In this document: piece by piece, positions 25,285-34,375 of the stretch
How the letters are laid out: every line of letters starts with the position of its first letter
How positions within the stretch are numbered: the stretch's first letter is position 1
Assembly: GCA_023458035.1 (NCBI GenBank)
Contig: JAEXAX010000024.1
Span: 62,001-126,000, forward strand
Reading direction: 5' to 3'
DNA length: 64,000 nt
Origin: Bacillota bacterium
GTDB taxonomy: Bacteria > Bacillota > Clostridia > Lachnospirales > Lachnospiraceae
Notes under the pieces: generated by a model
Databases searched by the model: none
What the model was told of the DNA's origin: nothing
The model's input: only the letters and a program-made list of their open reading frames with translations
Program-made: the position numbers and the translations under genes

Positions 25285-25689
25285 TCAAACCATTTTCGAC
25301 AGTTTTCCCAGGCTTTTCGAAAGATCGATGGCGGCTTCCGGGACAGCGATGATTTCTTCCGCAGTAACAACATAGTGTTCTACCGGAATATGTTCTTTCA
25401 TAGTCCGTTCAATCTCGTGCATAATGTAATGCATCTGTGTACAGTGCGGAGAGCGATCTACCGATGCGAAAACGAGGTTCTCCAACTGTCCTGTTCCAAA
25501 TACCGCCGACAATTTAGTGATAGCCATATTGATGTGCGTTATTTCCAGACAAAGAGTATATACCTGATCGGCACCGGCAGCCAGCTTCGCGAAAGCTTCC
25601 GGGTACACCTGCGGAAAACAAGCTCCGACAATCAGCACCTCACCTTTTATCGCATACACATTCGTTTCCATTAACTGCTGTATAACCAT
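25285..25689 (-). CDS. Protein of unknown function next to ilvC
   Basis: Family not recognised. A 134-residue soluble protein with alternating strands and helices: a GEVLIVGACFPQVYPEAFAK segment near the start, a helix with THINMAITKLSAVFG, a central VFASVDRSPHCTQMHYIMHE stretch with conserved-looking Cys/His, and a C-terminal amphipathic helix. No membrane segment. The Cys-x-x-x-His cluster could bind metal or be catalytic; that is only a suggestion. ATG 25689 follows GGGAGAAGAAG. It lies 141 bases after ilvC and shares its terminator, so it may be expressed with the branched-chain amino acid genes. Confidence 0.6.
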   Translation of the reverse strand: MVIQQLMETNVYAIKGEVLIVGACFPQVYPEAFAKLAAGADQVYTLCLEITHINMAITKLSAVFGTGQLENLVFASVDRSPHCTQMHYIMHEIERTMKEHIPVEHYVVTAEEIIAVPEAAIDLSKSLGKLSKMV

Positions 25690-25718
25690 AGAATCATTTC
25701 TTCTTCTCCCGACGATGT

Positions 25719-25737
25719 GCTATCATCCCATGATAGC
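25719..25737 (-). repeat. Hairpin between ilvC and the unknown gene
   Basis: A perfect eight-base stem (25719-25726 with 25730-25737) and a three-base loop without a T run. It may be a processing or stability element. The remaining 25738-25830 stretch shows only an AT-rich imperfect repeat. Confidence 0.35.
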
Positions 25738-25830
25738 TTATACATTCGCCAACTTTCCCTCTCCGATTATTTTTTCTGAAATAATCCTTTTTTGTCTCTG
25801 ACGCTGACTTCACCGGTTGCAAAACTCATC

Positions 25831-26910
<1,080 letters not shown>

Positions 26911-26914
26911 TTAT

Positions 26915-27415
26915 TTATTCCAGATGTGTAACGTCATCACAGCCTCTGGATAAGGCCGTAGCGCCGGTTCTTCCCAATTCAAGGATGGTATAAGCCGACA
27001 ATAACTCGATAAAGGCAGCCAGCTTTGCATCCCCGCCGATCAGTTCGATCACAAGGGACTCTTTGCCGACATCCACGATATTGGCCCGGAAAATCTCGCA
27101 CACCGATAAAATCTCCATCCGATTTTGAGCCGAAGCCTTCACCTTCAGCAGGATCAGTTCACGAACGACCGCACTATCCTCATGAAGAATCTTAATATCG
27201 CGTACATCGATCAGTTTCTCCAGCTGGTGAATGATCTGGGTCAGCAGCTGTTCATCCCCGGTGGCCACAACCGTCATTCGGGAAAACCGCGGATCAGCCG
27301 TTTCTCCAACCGTCAGGCTTCTGATATTATATCCGCGGCGACTGAATAATCCGGATACACGGCTCAGAACGCCGGCGGTATTATCCACCAATAAGGATAT
27401 GACTCTCTTATCCAT
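26915..27415 (-). CDS. ilvN: Acetolactate synthase small (regulatory) subunit
   Basis: A 166-residue ACT-domain regulatory subunit (ISLLVDNTAGVLSRVSGLFSRRGYNI, residues 5-30) with a C-terminal domain. It binds the catalytic subunit and confers valine feedback. The start is ATG 27415 with AAGGAGG upstream rather than 27457. No ilvB is adjacent, so the catalytic subunit is encoded elsewhere. The leader is short and shows no T-box or peptide attenuator. Confidence 0.95.
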   Translation of the reverse strand: MDKRVISLLVDNTAGVLSRVSGLFSRRGYNIRSLTVGETADPRFSRMTVVATGDEQLLTQIIHQLEKLIDVRDIKILHEDSAVVRELILLKVKASAQNRMEILSVCEIFRANIVDVGKESLVIELIGGDAKLAAFIELLSAYTILELGRTGATALSRGCDDVTHLE

Positions 27416-27447
27416 CGCTACCTCCTTAAAAATCCATATTTCTGTGT

Positions 27448-27477
27448 ATTTTACCACCTATGAAGCAATTAAGTCAA
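27448..27477 (-). promoter_or_regulatory. Probable ilvN-ilvC promoter
   Basis: Leftward: -35 TTGACT (27472-27477), an 18-base spacer and -10 TAAAAT (27448-27453), about 35 bases before ilvN. Confidence 0.6.
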
Positions 27478-27553
27478 TGATGATTCTTAGCGGAAACAGC
27501 GGATCATTTTTATATTCTGATAAATCGTCATCAGCTTACCCTGGTCCAAGGCA

Positions 27554-28555
27554 TTACATAATGGTATCAAAGTCAACTGCCTGATAAAACAGTGACGCCT
27601 GCTCCTCACGCGATAAGGAAAAATTCCCAAGAATCCACATCGCTTTGGCGACTACAGATTCCAGCGTCATATCGAAAGATTCCAGCACCTGCCCCTCCTG
27701 CTTGGCAAGATGACCGACCTCGTACAGACCCATATCGCTGCCCTCCTCCGTCACCTGGGTGGTCATGATCACCAGGACCTGCGGCTGTTCCCGGCAAAGC
27801 TCATAAAAGCGCCCGGACAGAGTGGCCGGTATCCCGCCTACTCCGAAGCTTTCCAGGATAATGCAACGATATGCGGCAAACACCTTTTCCAGGATATCGG
27901 CCTTCATACCGGGAATCAGCTTCAATACACAAACACTTTCTTCCAGTCGATCGTAAAAACGAACCGGCCGCTCTCCTGCCGAACGCTTAATATAGTGATA
28001 AATTCGCCCGTCACGAATGGTCGCCAGCTGCGGAAAATTAATGCTGGAGAAGGCGTTAAAGCTTTTAGAGCGTAGTTTTTTTGCTCTTGTACCGGCAATC
28101 ACTTTTCCGTCAAAGATAATGCTCACTCCGGCTGTCTGCGGCGCGCTGACCCACAGAAAGCTGTCCAGCAGATTGGTCTTCGCATCTGTCCGGTCATAAT
28201 CAATCGATTTCTGTGCCCCGGTCAGCACGATCGGTTTGGCACTGTCTTGTATCAGGTAAGACAGGGCAGCTGCCGTGTAGGCCAGCGTATCGGTACCATG
28301 CGTAATCACAAAGCCGTCAAACCGGTCATATCGTTCACGGATACGACCGGCCAGCGTCAGCCAGTGTGCCGGTGTCATATTTGTGCTGTCCAGATCAAAT
28401 ACCTGTTCCACCGTTACTTGGCAGATTTCATGCACAGAAGGGATATAAGAAAGCAAATCCCCGGCAGTCAGCTGTGGAGCCAGACCTGCCGAGGTTTGTT
28501 TTGATGCAATAGTCCCTCCGGTCGCCAATAACAGAATCTCTTTTTTGTTATTCAT
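27554..28555 (-). CDS. ansA: L-asparaginase, type I
   Basis: A 333-residue asparaginase with both threonine motifs: LLLATGGTIASKQ near the N-terminus and FVITHGTDTLAYTAAAL (about 80-96). It hydrolyses asparagine to aspartate and ammonia. No signal peptide, so cytoplasmic. ATG 28555 has a TAGGGG site five bases upstream; the longer frame begins with TTG at 28570. It follows purA by about 22 bases and is probably in one transcript, which would feed aspartate to PurA. Confidence 0.93.
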   Translation of the reverse strand: MNNKKEILLLATGGTIASKQTSAGLAPQLTAGDLLSYIPSVHEICQVTVEQVFDLDSTNMTPAHWLTLAGRIRERYDRFDGFVITHGTDTLAYTAAALSYLIQDSAKPIVLTGAQKSIDYDRTDAKTNLLDSFLWVSAPQTAGVSIIFDGKVIAGTRAKKLRSKSFNAFSSINFPQLATIRDGRIYHYIKRSAGERPVRFYDRLEESVCVLKLIPGMKADILEKVFAAYRCIILESFGVGGIPATLSGRFYELCREQPQVLVIMTTQVTEEGSDMGLYEVGHLAKQEGQVLESFDMTLESVVAKAMWILGNFSLSREEQASLFYQAVDFDTIM

Positions 28556-28577
28556 GGCATCCCCTAACAACTATTTT

Positions 28578-29861
28578 TTATTTATTACGATAAATAATAT
28601 CATTTCTTCCCGGACCATTAGAAATAATAGTAATCGGATATCCGAGACGTTCTTCCACAAATTCGATATAGTGCCGACAGTTCGCCGGCAGCTCTTCGTA
28701 AGTCTTGATGCCGCGGATATCGCAGTTCCACCCCGGCAGAATTTCCAATACCGGCTTAGCCTTAACCAGCTTTGAGGTAACCGGGAAATCAGTGGTGATC
28801 TGACCGTCTATCTCATAAGCTGTACATACCGGAATCTCCTTTAAATAACCGAGTACATCCAGTACCGTAAAGGCTACATCGGTTGTACCCTGAACACGGC
28901 AGCCATATTTGGAAGCCGGAACATCAAACCATCCCATTCTTCTGGGCCGGCCGGTGGTAGCGCCATATTCGCCGCCGTCGCCACCGCGGCGTCTCAGTTC
29001 ATCAGCCTCGTCTCCGAAAATCTCGCTGACAAAAGCGCCGGCGCCGACAGCCGATGAGTAGGCCTTGCAAACCGTAATAATCTGCTTGATCTCATACGGA
29101 GGCAGACCCGCTCCGATGGCGCCGTAGGCAGCCAATGTAGACGAGGATGTGACCATCGGATAAATACCGTGATCGGTATCCTTCAATGAGCCCAACTGTC
29201 CTTCCAGCAAAATGGTTTTGTTTGCCTTAACAGCCTCATGCAGGAACAGACCGACGTCACAAACAAATGGAGCAATCATCTCCTTATACCCCATCAACTC
29301 AGCGTAGACAGCCTCTACCGTTAACTGCGGTTTATGATACAGGTGCTCTAAAATAACATTCTTCTGTGAAATCGTTCTGGCAATCTTCTCCTTCAAATCG
29401 GTTTCATCTCCGAATAACTCGGAAACCTGAAAGCCGATTTTGGCATACTTATCGGCATAAAACGGAGCAATGCCGCTCTTAGTTGAACCGAAGGAAGCCT
29501 TACCCAGACGCTCCTCCTCATATTCATCGAATAAAATATGATAGGACATAACCATCTGTGCGCGGTCCGAAACCTTGATGGCCGGCATCGGAACGCCCTT
29601 TTCAATGATACCGCTCAGCTCCTTCATCAGGATCGGCACATTCAGAGCAACTCCGTTTCCGATCACACTGGTGGTATGATCGTAAAAAATACCTGACGGC
29701 AGTGTGTGCAAGGCAAATTTTCCGTAATCATTGACAATGGTATGGCCGGCATTGGCGCCGCCCTGATAACGAACGATGATATCCGCATCCTTTGCCAAGG
29801 TATCCGTGATCTTACCCTTTCCTTCATCTCCCCAGTTTGCTCCTACAACTGCTTTTACCAT
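28578..29861 (-). CDS. purA: Adenylosuccinate synthetase
   Basis: A 427-residue GTP-dependent enzyme joining IMP and aspartate in AMP synthesis. The N-terminal GANWGDEGKGKITD P-loop, GGANAGHT and the later TTGRPRRMGWFD stretch are diagnostic. ATG 29861 has GGAGG upstream; 29873 is the longer alternative. The upstream side holds only the rplT terminator, so its promoter must lie within 29865-29945, where I find no strong match. Confidence 0.98.
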   Translation of the reverse strand: MVKAVVGANWGDEGKGKITDTLAKDADIIVRYQGGANAGHTIVNDYGKFALHTLPSGIFYDHTTSVIGNGVALNVPILMKELSGIIEKGVPMPAIKVSDRAQMVMSYHILFDEYEEERLGKASFGSTKSGIAPFYADKYAKIGFQVSELFGDETDLKEKIARTISQKNVILEHLYHKPQLTVEAVYAELMGYKEMIAPFVCDVGLFLHEAVKANKTILLEGQLGSLKDTDHGIYPMVTSSSTLAAYGAIGAGLPPYEIKQIITVCKAYSSAVGAGAFVSEIFGDEADELRRRGGDGGEYGATTGRPRRMGWFDVPASKYGCRVQGTTDVAFTVLDVLGYLKEIPVCTAYEIDGQITTDFPVTSKLVKAKPVLEILPGWNCDIRGIKTYEELPANCRHYIEFVEERLGYPITIISNGPGRNDIIYRNK

Positions 29862-29886
29862 ATCTTCCTCCATCCTGCTAAAAGGT

Positions 29887-29919
29887 AAAACAAGGGTAAC
29901 CGACCCGCATCTACCCTTG
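29887..29919 (-). terminator. Terminator after rplT
   Basis: An eight-base stem (29891-29898 with 29912-29919) and a 13-base loop, followed leftward by T4 and further T-rich sequence. Confidence 0.65.
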
Positions 29920-29945
29920 AAAAGTTCTGTATTACTATTTTTTAA

Positions 29946-30302
29946 TTAAGCCAGTTTAGCCTTGGCAGCCTCAGCCAGAGCGGCAAAGCCTGCCGCATCA
30001 TTTACAGCCAATTCAGCCAGGATCTTTCTATTGATGGTGATATCGGCCAGCTTCAGTCCGTACATAAAACGACTATAGGACAGACCGTTTAATCTGGCAG
30101 CCGCATTGATACGGGCAATCCACAGATTTCTAAACTGCCGCTTTCTCTCTTTTCTGCCTGCATAGCTGGTAGCCAAAGCACGCATAACAGACTGCTTTGC
30201 AATTCTGTACTGCTTGGAACGTGCACCTCTATAACCCTTTGCTAATTTTAAAACTCTATTGTGCTTTTTTCTTGCGTTTAACGCGCCTTTGATTCTTGCC
30301 AT
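29946..30302 (-). CDS. rplT: 50S ribosomal protein L20
   Basis: A 118-residue L20 ([28 protein letters not shown] start) essential for early 50S assembly. In Bacillota it also represses its own operon by binding the infC leader. Last gene of infC-rpmI-rplT. A GGAG site precedes ATG 30302. Confidence 0.99.
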   Translation of the reverse strand: MARIKGALNARKKHNRVLKLAKGYRGARSKQYRIAKQSVMRALATSYAGRKERKRQFRNLWIARINAAARLNGLSYSRFMYGLKLADITINRKILAELAVNDAAGFAALAEAAKAKLA

Positions 30303-30328
30303 TTTCTTACTCTCCTAACTCGTTCTTC

Positions 30329-30526
30329 TTAGATGTACGGTAAAATCTTCTTCATGTTCTTGAAGTTGGTTGCATCGGTGATGGTGGCCTTTCTCAGGTT
30401 TCTCTTTCTGGATGCAGACTTCTTTGTCAGAATATGGCTCTTGTATGCTTTATTTCTTTTTAATTTTCCGGTTCCCGTTTTCTTAAAACGCTTTGCTGCT
30501 GCTTTACAAGTCTTAATCTTTGGCAT
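30329..30526 (-). CDS. rpmI: 50S ribosomal protein L35
   Basis: A 65-residue, very basic L35 ([20 protein letters not shown] start). Middle gene of the infC operon, 26 bases before rplT, behind AAGGAGG. Confidence 0.99.
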   Translation of the reverse strand: MPKIKTCKAAAKRFKKTGTGKLKRNKAYKSHILTKKSASRKRNLRKATITDATNFKNMKKILPYI

Positions 30527-30553
30527 GATATTTCCTCCTTAAATTCCGTGCTA

Positions 30554-31060
30554 CTATTTTTTTTCAGACAAAAACATGGACATGTTTCTGCCTTCCACCT
30601 TCGGCGCCTTATCCATTGTTGAAATGTCAGACAGTTCCTTGGCAAAGTCCTCCAGAATATGACGGCTGTTTTGCATATGAGCCATCTCTCTTCCACGGAA
30701 GCGAAGCGTTACCTTCACCCTGTTGCCCTTTTCCAAAAATTTTCTGGCCGCATTTTTTTTGGTATTCAAATCATTAACATCAATATTCGGTGACAAACGA
30801 ATTTCTTTGACCTCGATCACCTTTTGTTTCTTACGTGCTTCCTTTTCTTTTCTGGCCAGCTCGTAACGATATTTTCCATAATCGATGATCTTGCACACCG
30901 GCGGCTTCGCCTGCGGCGCGATCTTAACCAGATCCAGATTTGCCTCTCTGGCCAACTGCATTGCCTGAGCAGCTGAAACAATGCCCAACTGTTCTCCATC
31001 TTCACCAATGAGTCTGACTTCTCTGTCACGAATCTGCTCATTAATCATTAATCCGCTAAT
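30554..31060 (-). CDS. infC: Translation initiation factor IF-3
   Basis: A 168-residue IF-3 with the N-terminal domain (INEQIRDREVRLIGEDGEQL), a Lys-rich linker and the C-terminal domain that binds the 30S platform and checks start codon and initiator tRNA. The probable start codon is ATT at 31060: GGAGG (31068-31072) is seven bases upstream, whereas the first ATG (31048) is 19 bases away. A non-standard AUU start is known for infC in E. coli, where IF-3 discriminates against its own mRNA. Same operon as rpmI and rplT. Confidence 0.95.
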   Translation of the reverse strand: MSGLMINEQIRDREVRLIGEDGEQLGIVSAAQAMQLAREANLDLVKIAPQAKPPVCKIIDYGKYRYELARKEKEARKKQKVIEVKEIRLSPNIDVNDLNTKKNAARKFLEKGNRVKVTLRFRGREMAHMQNSRHILEDFAKELSDISTMDKAPKVEGRNMSMFLSEKK

Positions 31061-31241
31061 ACTGATACCTCCTTCAACAATACGGCTGACAGGCTATCCT
31101 GTCAAAAATAAAAAGGTGGACAAAAATATCCACCTTTCATGTATAACATCATCTTTCCCTGTGAAGGGTTGAAATATGCTGTTATGAAAACCGTTAGTCA
31201 CGCAATTGTGCTAAGGTGAGAGTGGATACTCTTCTTTAACC
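31061..31241 (-). ncRNA. infC operon leader (L20-type attenuator)
   Basis: A 180-base untranslated leader between promoter and infC. It has a 5' part rich in short complementary segments, a strong terminator (31104-31137), and then a small hairpin (31088-31103) before the ribosome binding site. In Bacillota this position carries the L20-responsive leader in which excess L20 favours termination. The identity rests on position and architecture, not on an alignment. Confidence 0.65.
31104..31137 (-). terminator. Attenuator terminator in the infC leader
   Basis: A nine-base stem (31112-31120 with 31129-31137) with an eight-base AT-rich loop, followed leftward by a T-rich run. It lies inside the leader, so it is conditional by position. 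Confidence 0.8.
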
Positions 31242-31247
31242 TTTGGT

Positions 31248-31276
31248 ATCATATCAAACATTTTTCTATTTGTCAA
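31248..31276 (-). promoter_or_regulatory. infC operon promoter
   Basis: Leftward: consensus -35 TTGACA (31271-31276), a 17-base spacer and -10 TATGAT (31248-31253). The -35 overlaps the pcrA stop codon. Confidence 0.85.
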
Positions 31277-33564
31277 ATCTTTTTTAATTTAGCAAAGCCG
31301 GCCATCAGCTTTCTCATTCCAAATCGTTCAAATTCAACCGTCACCTCGTAATCCTTCGCTTTGTCTTCGATCTGTTGAACGATCCCGATACCGAATTTGA
31401 TATGCTTGACACTGTCTCCCACTTCATATTCCAGTGATGCCACCTTCTCTGCATGCCCGTATTTTTCCAGCCGATATGCCACCGGCTGCTGCATAAGCTG
31501 TTTTGACTTTGCATATGCCCTCTGGTTGGCACTGGCCGGTATACCGGAGCCGCTGCTAAAACTGCCAAAACCAAAACGGCTGTGACCGGCTTCCGATTCT
31601 CCGCCTCGCTGTCTGAAGCCGCTCATCATAGTCTGATGCTCGATCGCTTCCTCAGGAAGCTCATCCAGAAAACGGGACGGCTTATTATATTGCACCTCTC
31701 CGCGCATCATCCGCTGTCTGGCATGGGTAATTGTCAGCCTCTCTTTGGCTCTCGTGATGCCGACATAACACAGACGCCGCTCCTCTTCCATGGCGTCCGG
31801 ATCGTCCGCCTGGTTGGTGATCGTCATATAGCCGGGGAACAGCCCCTCTTCCATTCCTGCCAGGTAAACATTCGGAAACTCCAGCCCTTTGGCGCTGTGC
31901 AGGGTCATCAGTAGCACGCGGCTCTCATCTGCCTCCATACTGTCAATATCCGCTACCAGCGCAACCTCTTCAAGGAACTCGCCAAGACTCGGCTCCTCGG
32001 CTGTCTGCTCATAATCAGCCGCCTTGGAAATCAACTCATCAATATTTTCCTTTCGGCTCTGCCAGTCATCCGGATGCTCCGCCTGTAACAGCTTGTCATA
32101 TTCCACATCTTCGATCACTCGCTTGATCAGTCTGCTGATGTCCCCGGCATCGGCTGTTTCCCGCAGGGCTTCGATAACAGCTGCAAAACCATCCAGCTTT
32201 GACACGGCCGCCTTTCCCAGATCCGGAATTTCTTCACGCTGTCGGAAAGCCGACCACCAGGTCATATTCCCTGTTACGGCATAGTCGCTGACCTTTGCAA
32301 TCGTAGTAGCGCCGATTCCGCGCTTCGGCACATTGATAATACGGCGAACGGCTACATCATCAGCCGGATTATGCAGGATTTTCAGGTAGGCCAATATATC
32401 CTTGATCTCTTTTCTGGCATAAAAATTCACACCGCCGACGATGCGATATGGTACGCCGGCCAGGATAAATTTTTCCTCCAGCATACGCGACTGAGCATTT
32501 GTTCGGTATAAAACAGCACTGTCCTGATAAGCATAGCCGCCCCGTTTTTTTTGTTCCGCAATATCTTTCACGATAAAAGCCGCTTCGTCATATCCTGTCC
32601 CGAACTCTCTGACCGCGATTTTTTCACCCATGCCCTTATCCGTCCACAGATGTTTTTTCTTACGGCGCTTATTATGGGCAATCACCGCATTGGCCGCTTC
32701 CAGAATGGTGCCGGTGGAACGATAATTCTGCTCCAATTTAATCACCTTGGCATCGGGATAGACCAGCTCAAAATCCAGGATATTAGTGATATCCGCTCCG
32801 CGGAATTTGTAAATCGACTGATCATCATCACCAACCACACAGAGATTACGATATTTATCTGCCAACAGACGAATCATTTCAAACTGTACCCGATTGGTAT
32901 CCTGATACTCATCTACCATAATATAGCGGAAGCGATTCCGGTAATAATCCAACGCTTCCGGCACAGATGAGAACAGCTCAACGGTTTTTAACAGCAGGTC
33001 ATCAAAGTCCAAGGCTTCGCATTTCTTCAGTTCTTTTTCATATTCCTGATAGACCATAGCCACCTTCTTGGCGACCGGCTGATCGGCTGTCTTTAAAAGA
33101 TCTTCAGCAGTCAGCATTTTATTTTTTGCATCCGAAATTCGACCAAGAAAGTACCGCTCCGGATATTGCTTGGTATCGACCTGCATTCTCTTCAAGATCT
33201 CTTTCATCAGCGTCTTCTGATCATCCGTGTCATAAATCGTAAAGCGACTGTCATAGCCGATACGATCAATATAACGTCGCAGAATCCGCACGCAGGCCGA
33301 ATGGAAGGTACTTACCCAGATCTGGTCGCCACCCTCGCCGACCAACCTGTCAACACGCTCGCGCATCTCACCGGCCGCCTTGTTGGTAAAGGTAATGGCG
33401 AATATATTCCAAGGATTGATTCCCTTCTCCTCAATCAGGTATGCAATTCGGTGAGTCAAAACACCGGTTTTCCCGGAGCCGGCTCCTGCCAGCAGTAACA
33501 GCGGCCCCTCCGTCGTCTGTACCGCTTCCCACTGTTCCCGATTCAGATGTTGATATGTCGCCAT
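31273..33564 (-). CDS. pcrA: ATP-dependent DNA helicase PcrA/UvrD
   Basis: A 763-residue superfamily 1A 3'-5' helicase used in repair and in clearing recombination and transcription blocks. Motifs: Q-motif LNREQWEAV, Walker A GAGSGKTGVLTHR (28-40), VDEYQDTN (motif II), GDDDQSIYKFRGAD (motif III), LMTLHSAKGLEFPNV (motif V) and GITRAKERL (motif VI). The C-terminal segment ends in the Tudor-like domain (VGDSVKHIKFGIGIV) that binds RNA polymerase. Full length. Expressed from an extended -10 promoter and divergent from the DUF1836 gene. Confidence 0.97.
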   Translation of the reverse strand: MATYQHLNREQWEAVQTTEGPLLLLAGAGSGKTGVLTHRIAYLIEEKGINPWNIFAITFTNKAAGEMRERVDRLVGEGGDQIWVSTFHSACVRILRRYIDRIGYDSRFTIYDTDDQKTLMKEILKRMQVDTKQYPERYFLGRISDAKNKMLTAEDLLKTADQPVAKKVAMVYQEYEKELKKCEALDFDDLLLKTVELFSSVPEALDYYRNRFRYIMVDEYQDTNRVQFEMIRLLADKYRNLCVVGDDDQSIYKFRGADITNILDFELVYPDAKVIKLEQNYRSTGTILEAANAVIAHNKRRKKKHLWTDKGMGEKIAVREFGTGYDEAAFIVKDIAEQKKRGGYAYQDSAVLYRTNAQSRMLEEKFILAGVPYRIVGGVNFYARKEIKDILAYLKILHNPADDVAVRRIINVPKRGIGATTIAKVSDYAVTGNMTWWSAFRQREEIPDLGKAAVSKLDGFAAVIEALRETADAGDISRLIKRVIEDVEYDKLLQAEHPDDWQSRKENIDELISKAADYEQTAEEPSLGEFLEEVALVADIDSMEADESRVLLMTLHSAKGLEFPNVYLAGMEEGLFPGYMTITNQADDPDAMEEERRLCYVGITRAKERLTITHARQRMMRGEVQYNKPSRFLDELPEEAIEHQTMMSGFRQRGGESEAGHSRFGFGSFSSGSGIPASANQRAYAKSKQLMQQPVAYRLEKYGHAEKVASLEYEVGDSVKHIKFGIGIVQQIEDKAKDYEVTVEFERFGMRKLMAGFAKLKKI

Positions 33565-33617
33565 GTATGATACCTCTTTCCTCTTATACTGTTTGAATCT
33601 TTAATCATATGAATCCG

Positions 33618-33623
33618 ATTATA
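33618..33623 (-). promoter_or_regulatory. pcrA extended -10 element
   Basis: Leftward TATAAT preceded by TGC (extended -10) with no good -35. It is 54 bases before the pcrA start. Confidence 0.55.
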
Positions 33624-33640
33624 GCATATTTTTTCCTCGC

Positions 33641-33670
33641 TTGCTACGACCATGTATGATAGTATATAAT
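33641..33670 (+). promoter_or_regulatory. Promoter of the DUF1836 gene
   Basis: Rightward: -35 TTGCTA (33641-33646), an 18-base spacer and -10 TATAAT (33665-33670), about 29 bases before the start. Confidence 0.7.
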
Positions 33671-33698
33671 CAATTCATAGCAGAAAGTGAGGTGCTCT

Positions 33699-34307
33699 AT
33701 GTCTGAAAACTATGACGAAATCATACGCCGCCTAATTGCCAAAATGAGCGATGCAAAATATATTGAACTGGCCGAGATGCCGAATATTCCCCTGTATATG
33801 GATCAGCTGACGACTTTCATGGATGAACGGCTGCAGGGTGAAAAACGCACCGCTGCCGATCCGATTCTGACCAAGACGATGATCAATAATTATACCAAGA
33901 ATAAGCTGCTGCCGCCGCCCGACAAGAAAAAGTATTCTCTCGAGCATATGCTGCTGCTGAACTTTATTTATTATTATAAAAGCTTTCTTTCCATTGGTGA
34001 GATCAAGACCCTCTTGGCTCCGTTCAGCGATGGAGCCGGCACCAAGGCACTGGCTTCCCTGTATCGGGAAATGACCGATTATGCCAAACTGCACAGCAGT
34101 GATTATGCTGCCGAAGCTGAAGCTCTGTTGGATTCAATCTCGGCTGAAAATCCGGAATCGGACGGTTATATCAATATCTTTCGGTTCGTTTCCATGCTGA
34201 GCGCTGAAGTTTACTTAAAAAAGCAGCTCATTGAACGCCTGGTTCAGAAGCTGGAAAGCAAAGAGCTTTTACCGCCCAAGGTCGGTAAAAAACCGAAAAA
34301 GTCTTAA
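33699..34307 (+). CDS. DUF1836 domain protein
   Basis: A 202-residue protein of the DUF1836 family, common in Lachnospiraceae and other Bacillota. It resembles a MerR-like winged-helix region: TMINNYTKNKLLPPPDKKKY (about residues 65-85), then YSLEHMLLLNFIYYYKSFLSIGEIKTLL. Helices fill the rest, and the C-terminus is very basic (PPKVGKKPKKS). A DNA-binding or regulatory role is likely from the MerR likeness but not shown. ATG 33699 is preceded by GTGAGGTG. It is monocistronic and one of the few rightward genes. Confidence 0.85.
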   Translation: MSENYDEIIRRLIAKMSDAKYIELAEMPNIPLYMDQLTTFMDERLQGEKRTAADPILTKTMINNYTKNKLLPPPDKKKYSLEHMLLLNFIYYYKSFLSIGEIKTLLAPFSDGAGTKALASLYREMTDYAKLHSSDYAAEAEALLDSISAENPESDGYINIFRFVSMLSAEVYLKKQLIERLVQKLESKELLPPKVGKKPKKS

Positions 34308-34325
34308 CCCTGTTTTGATCTGCTA

Positions 34326-34370
34326 TAAAAAAGGATGCCGGCATCACGATTCGATGCCGGCATCCTTTTT
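34326..34370. terminator. Bidirectional terminator between DUF1836 and the ABC permease
   Basis: A long stem, 34331-34345 with 34353-34367, loop 34346-34352. Each arm contains the 12-base palindrome GATGCCGGCATC, so each arm can also fold on itself. A and T runs flank both sides. Confidence 0.85.
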
Positions 34371-34375
34371 ATATC

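Noticed and set aside
27416..27553. T-box or peptide attenuator before ilvN
   Set aside because: The leader is about 30 bases from the predicted start point and shows neither a leader peptide nor T-box landmarks.
34331..34367. Paired GATGCCGGCATC palindromes as a regulatory site
   Set aside because: They form the arms of a bidirectional terminator between converging genes.
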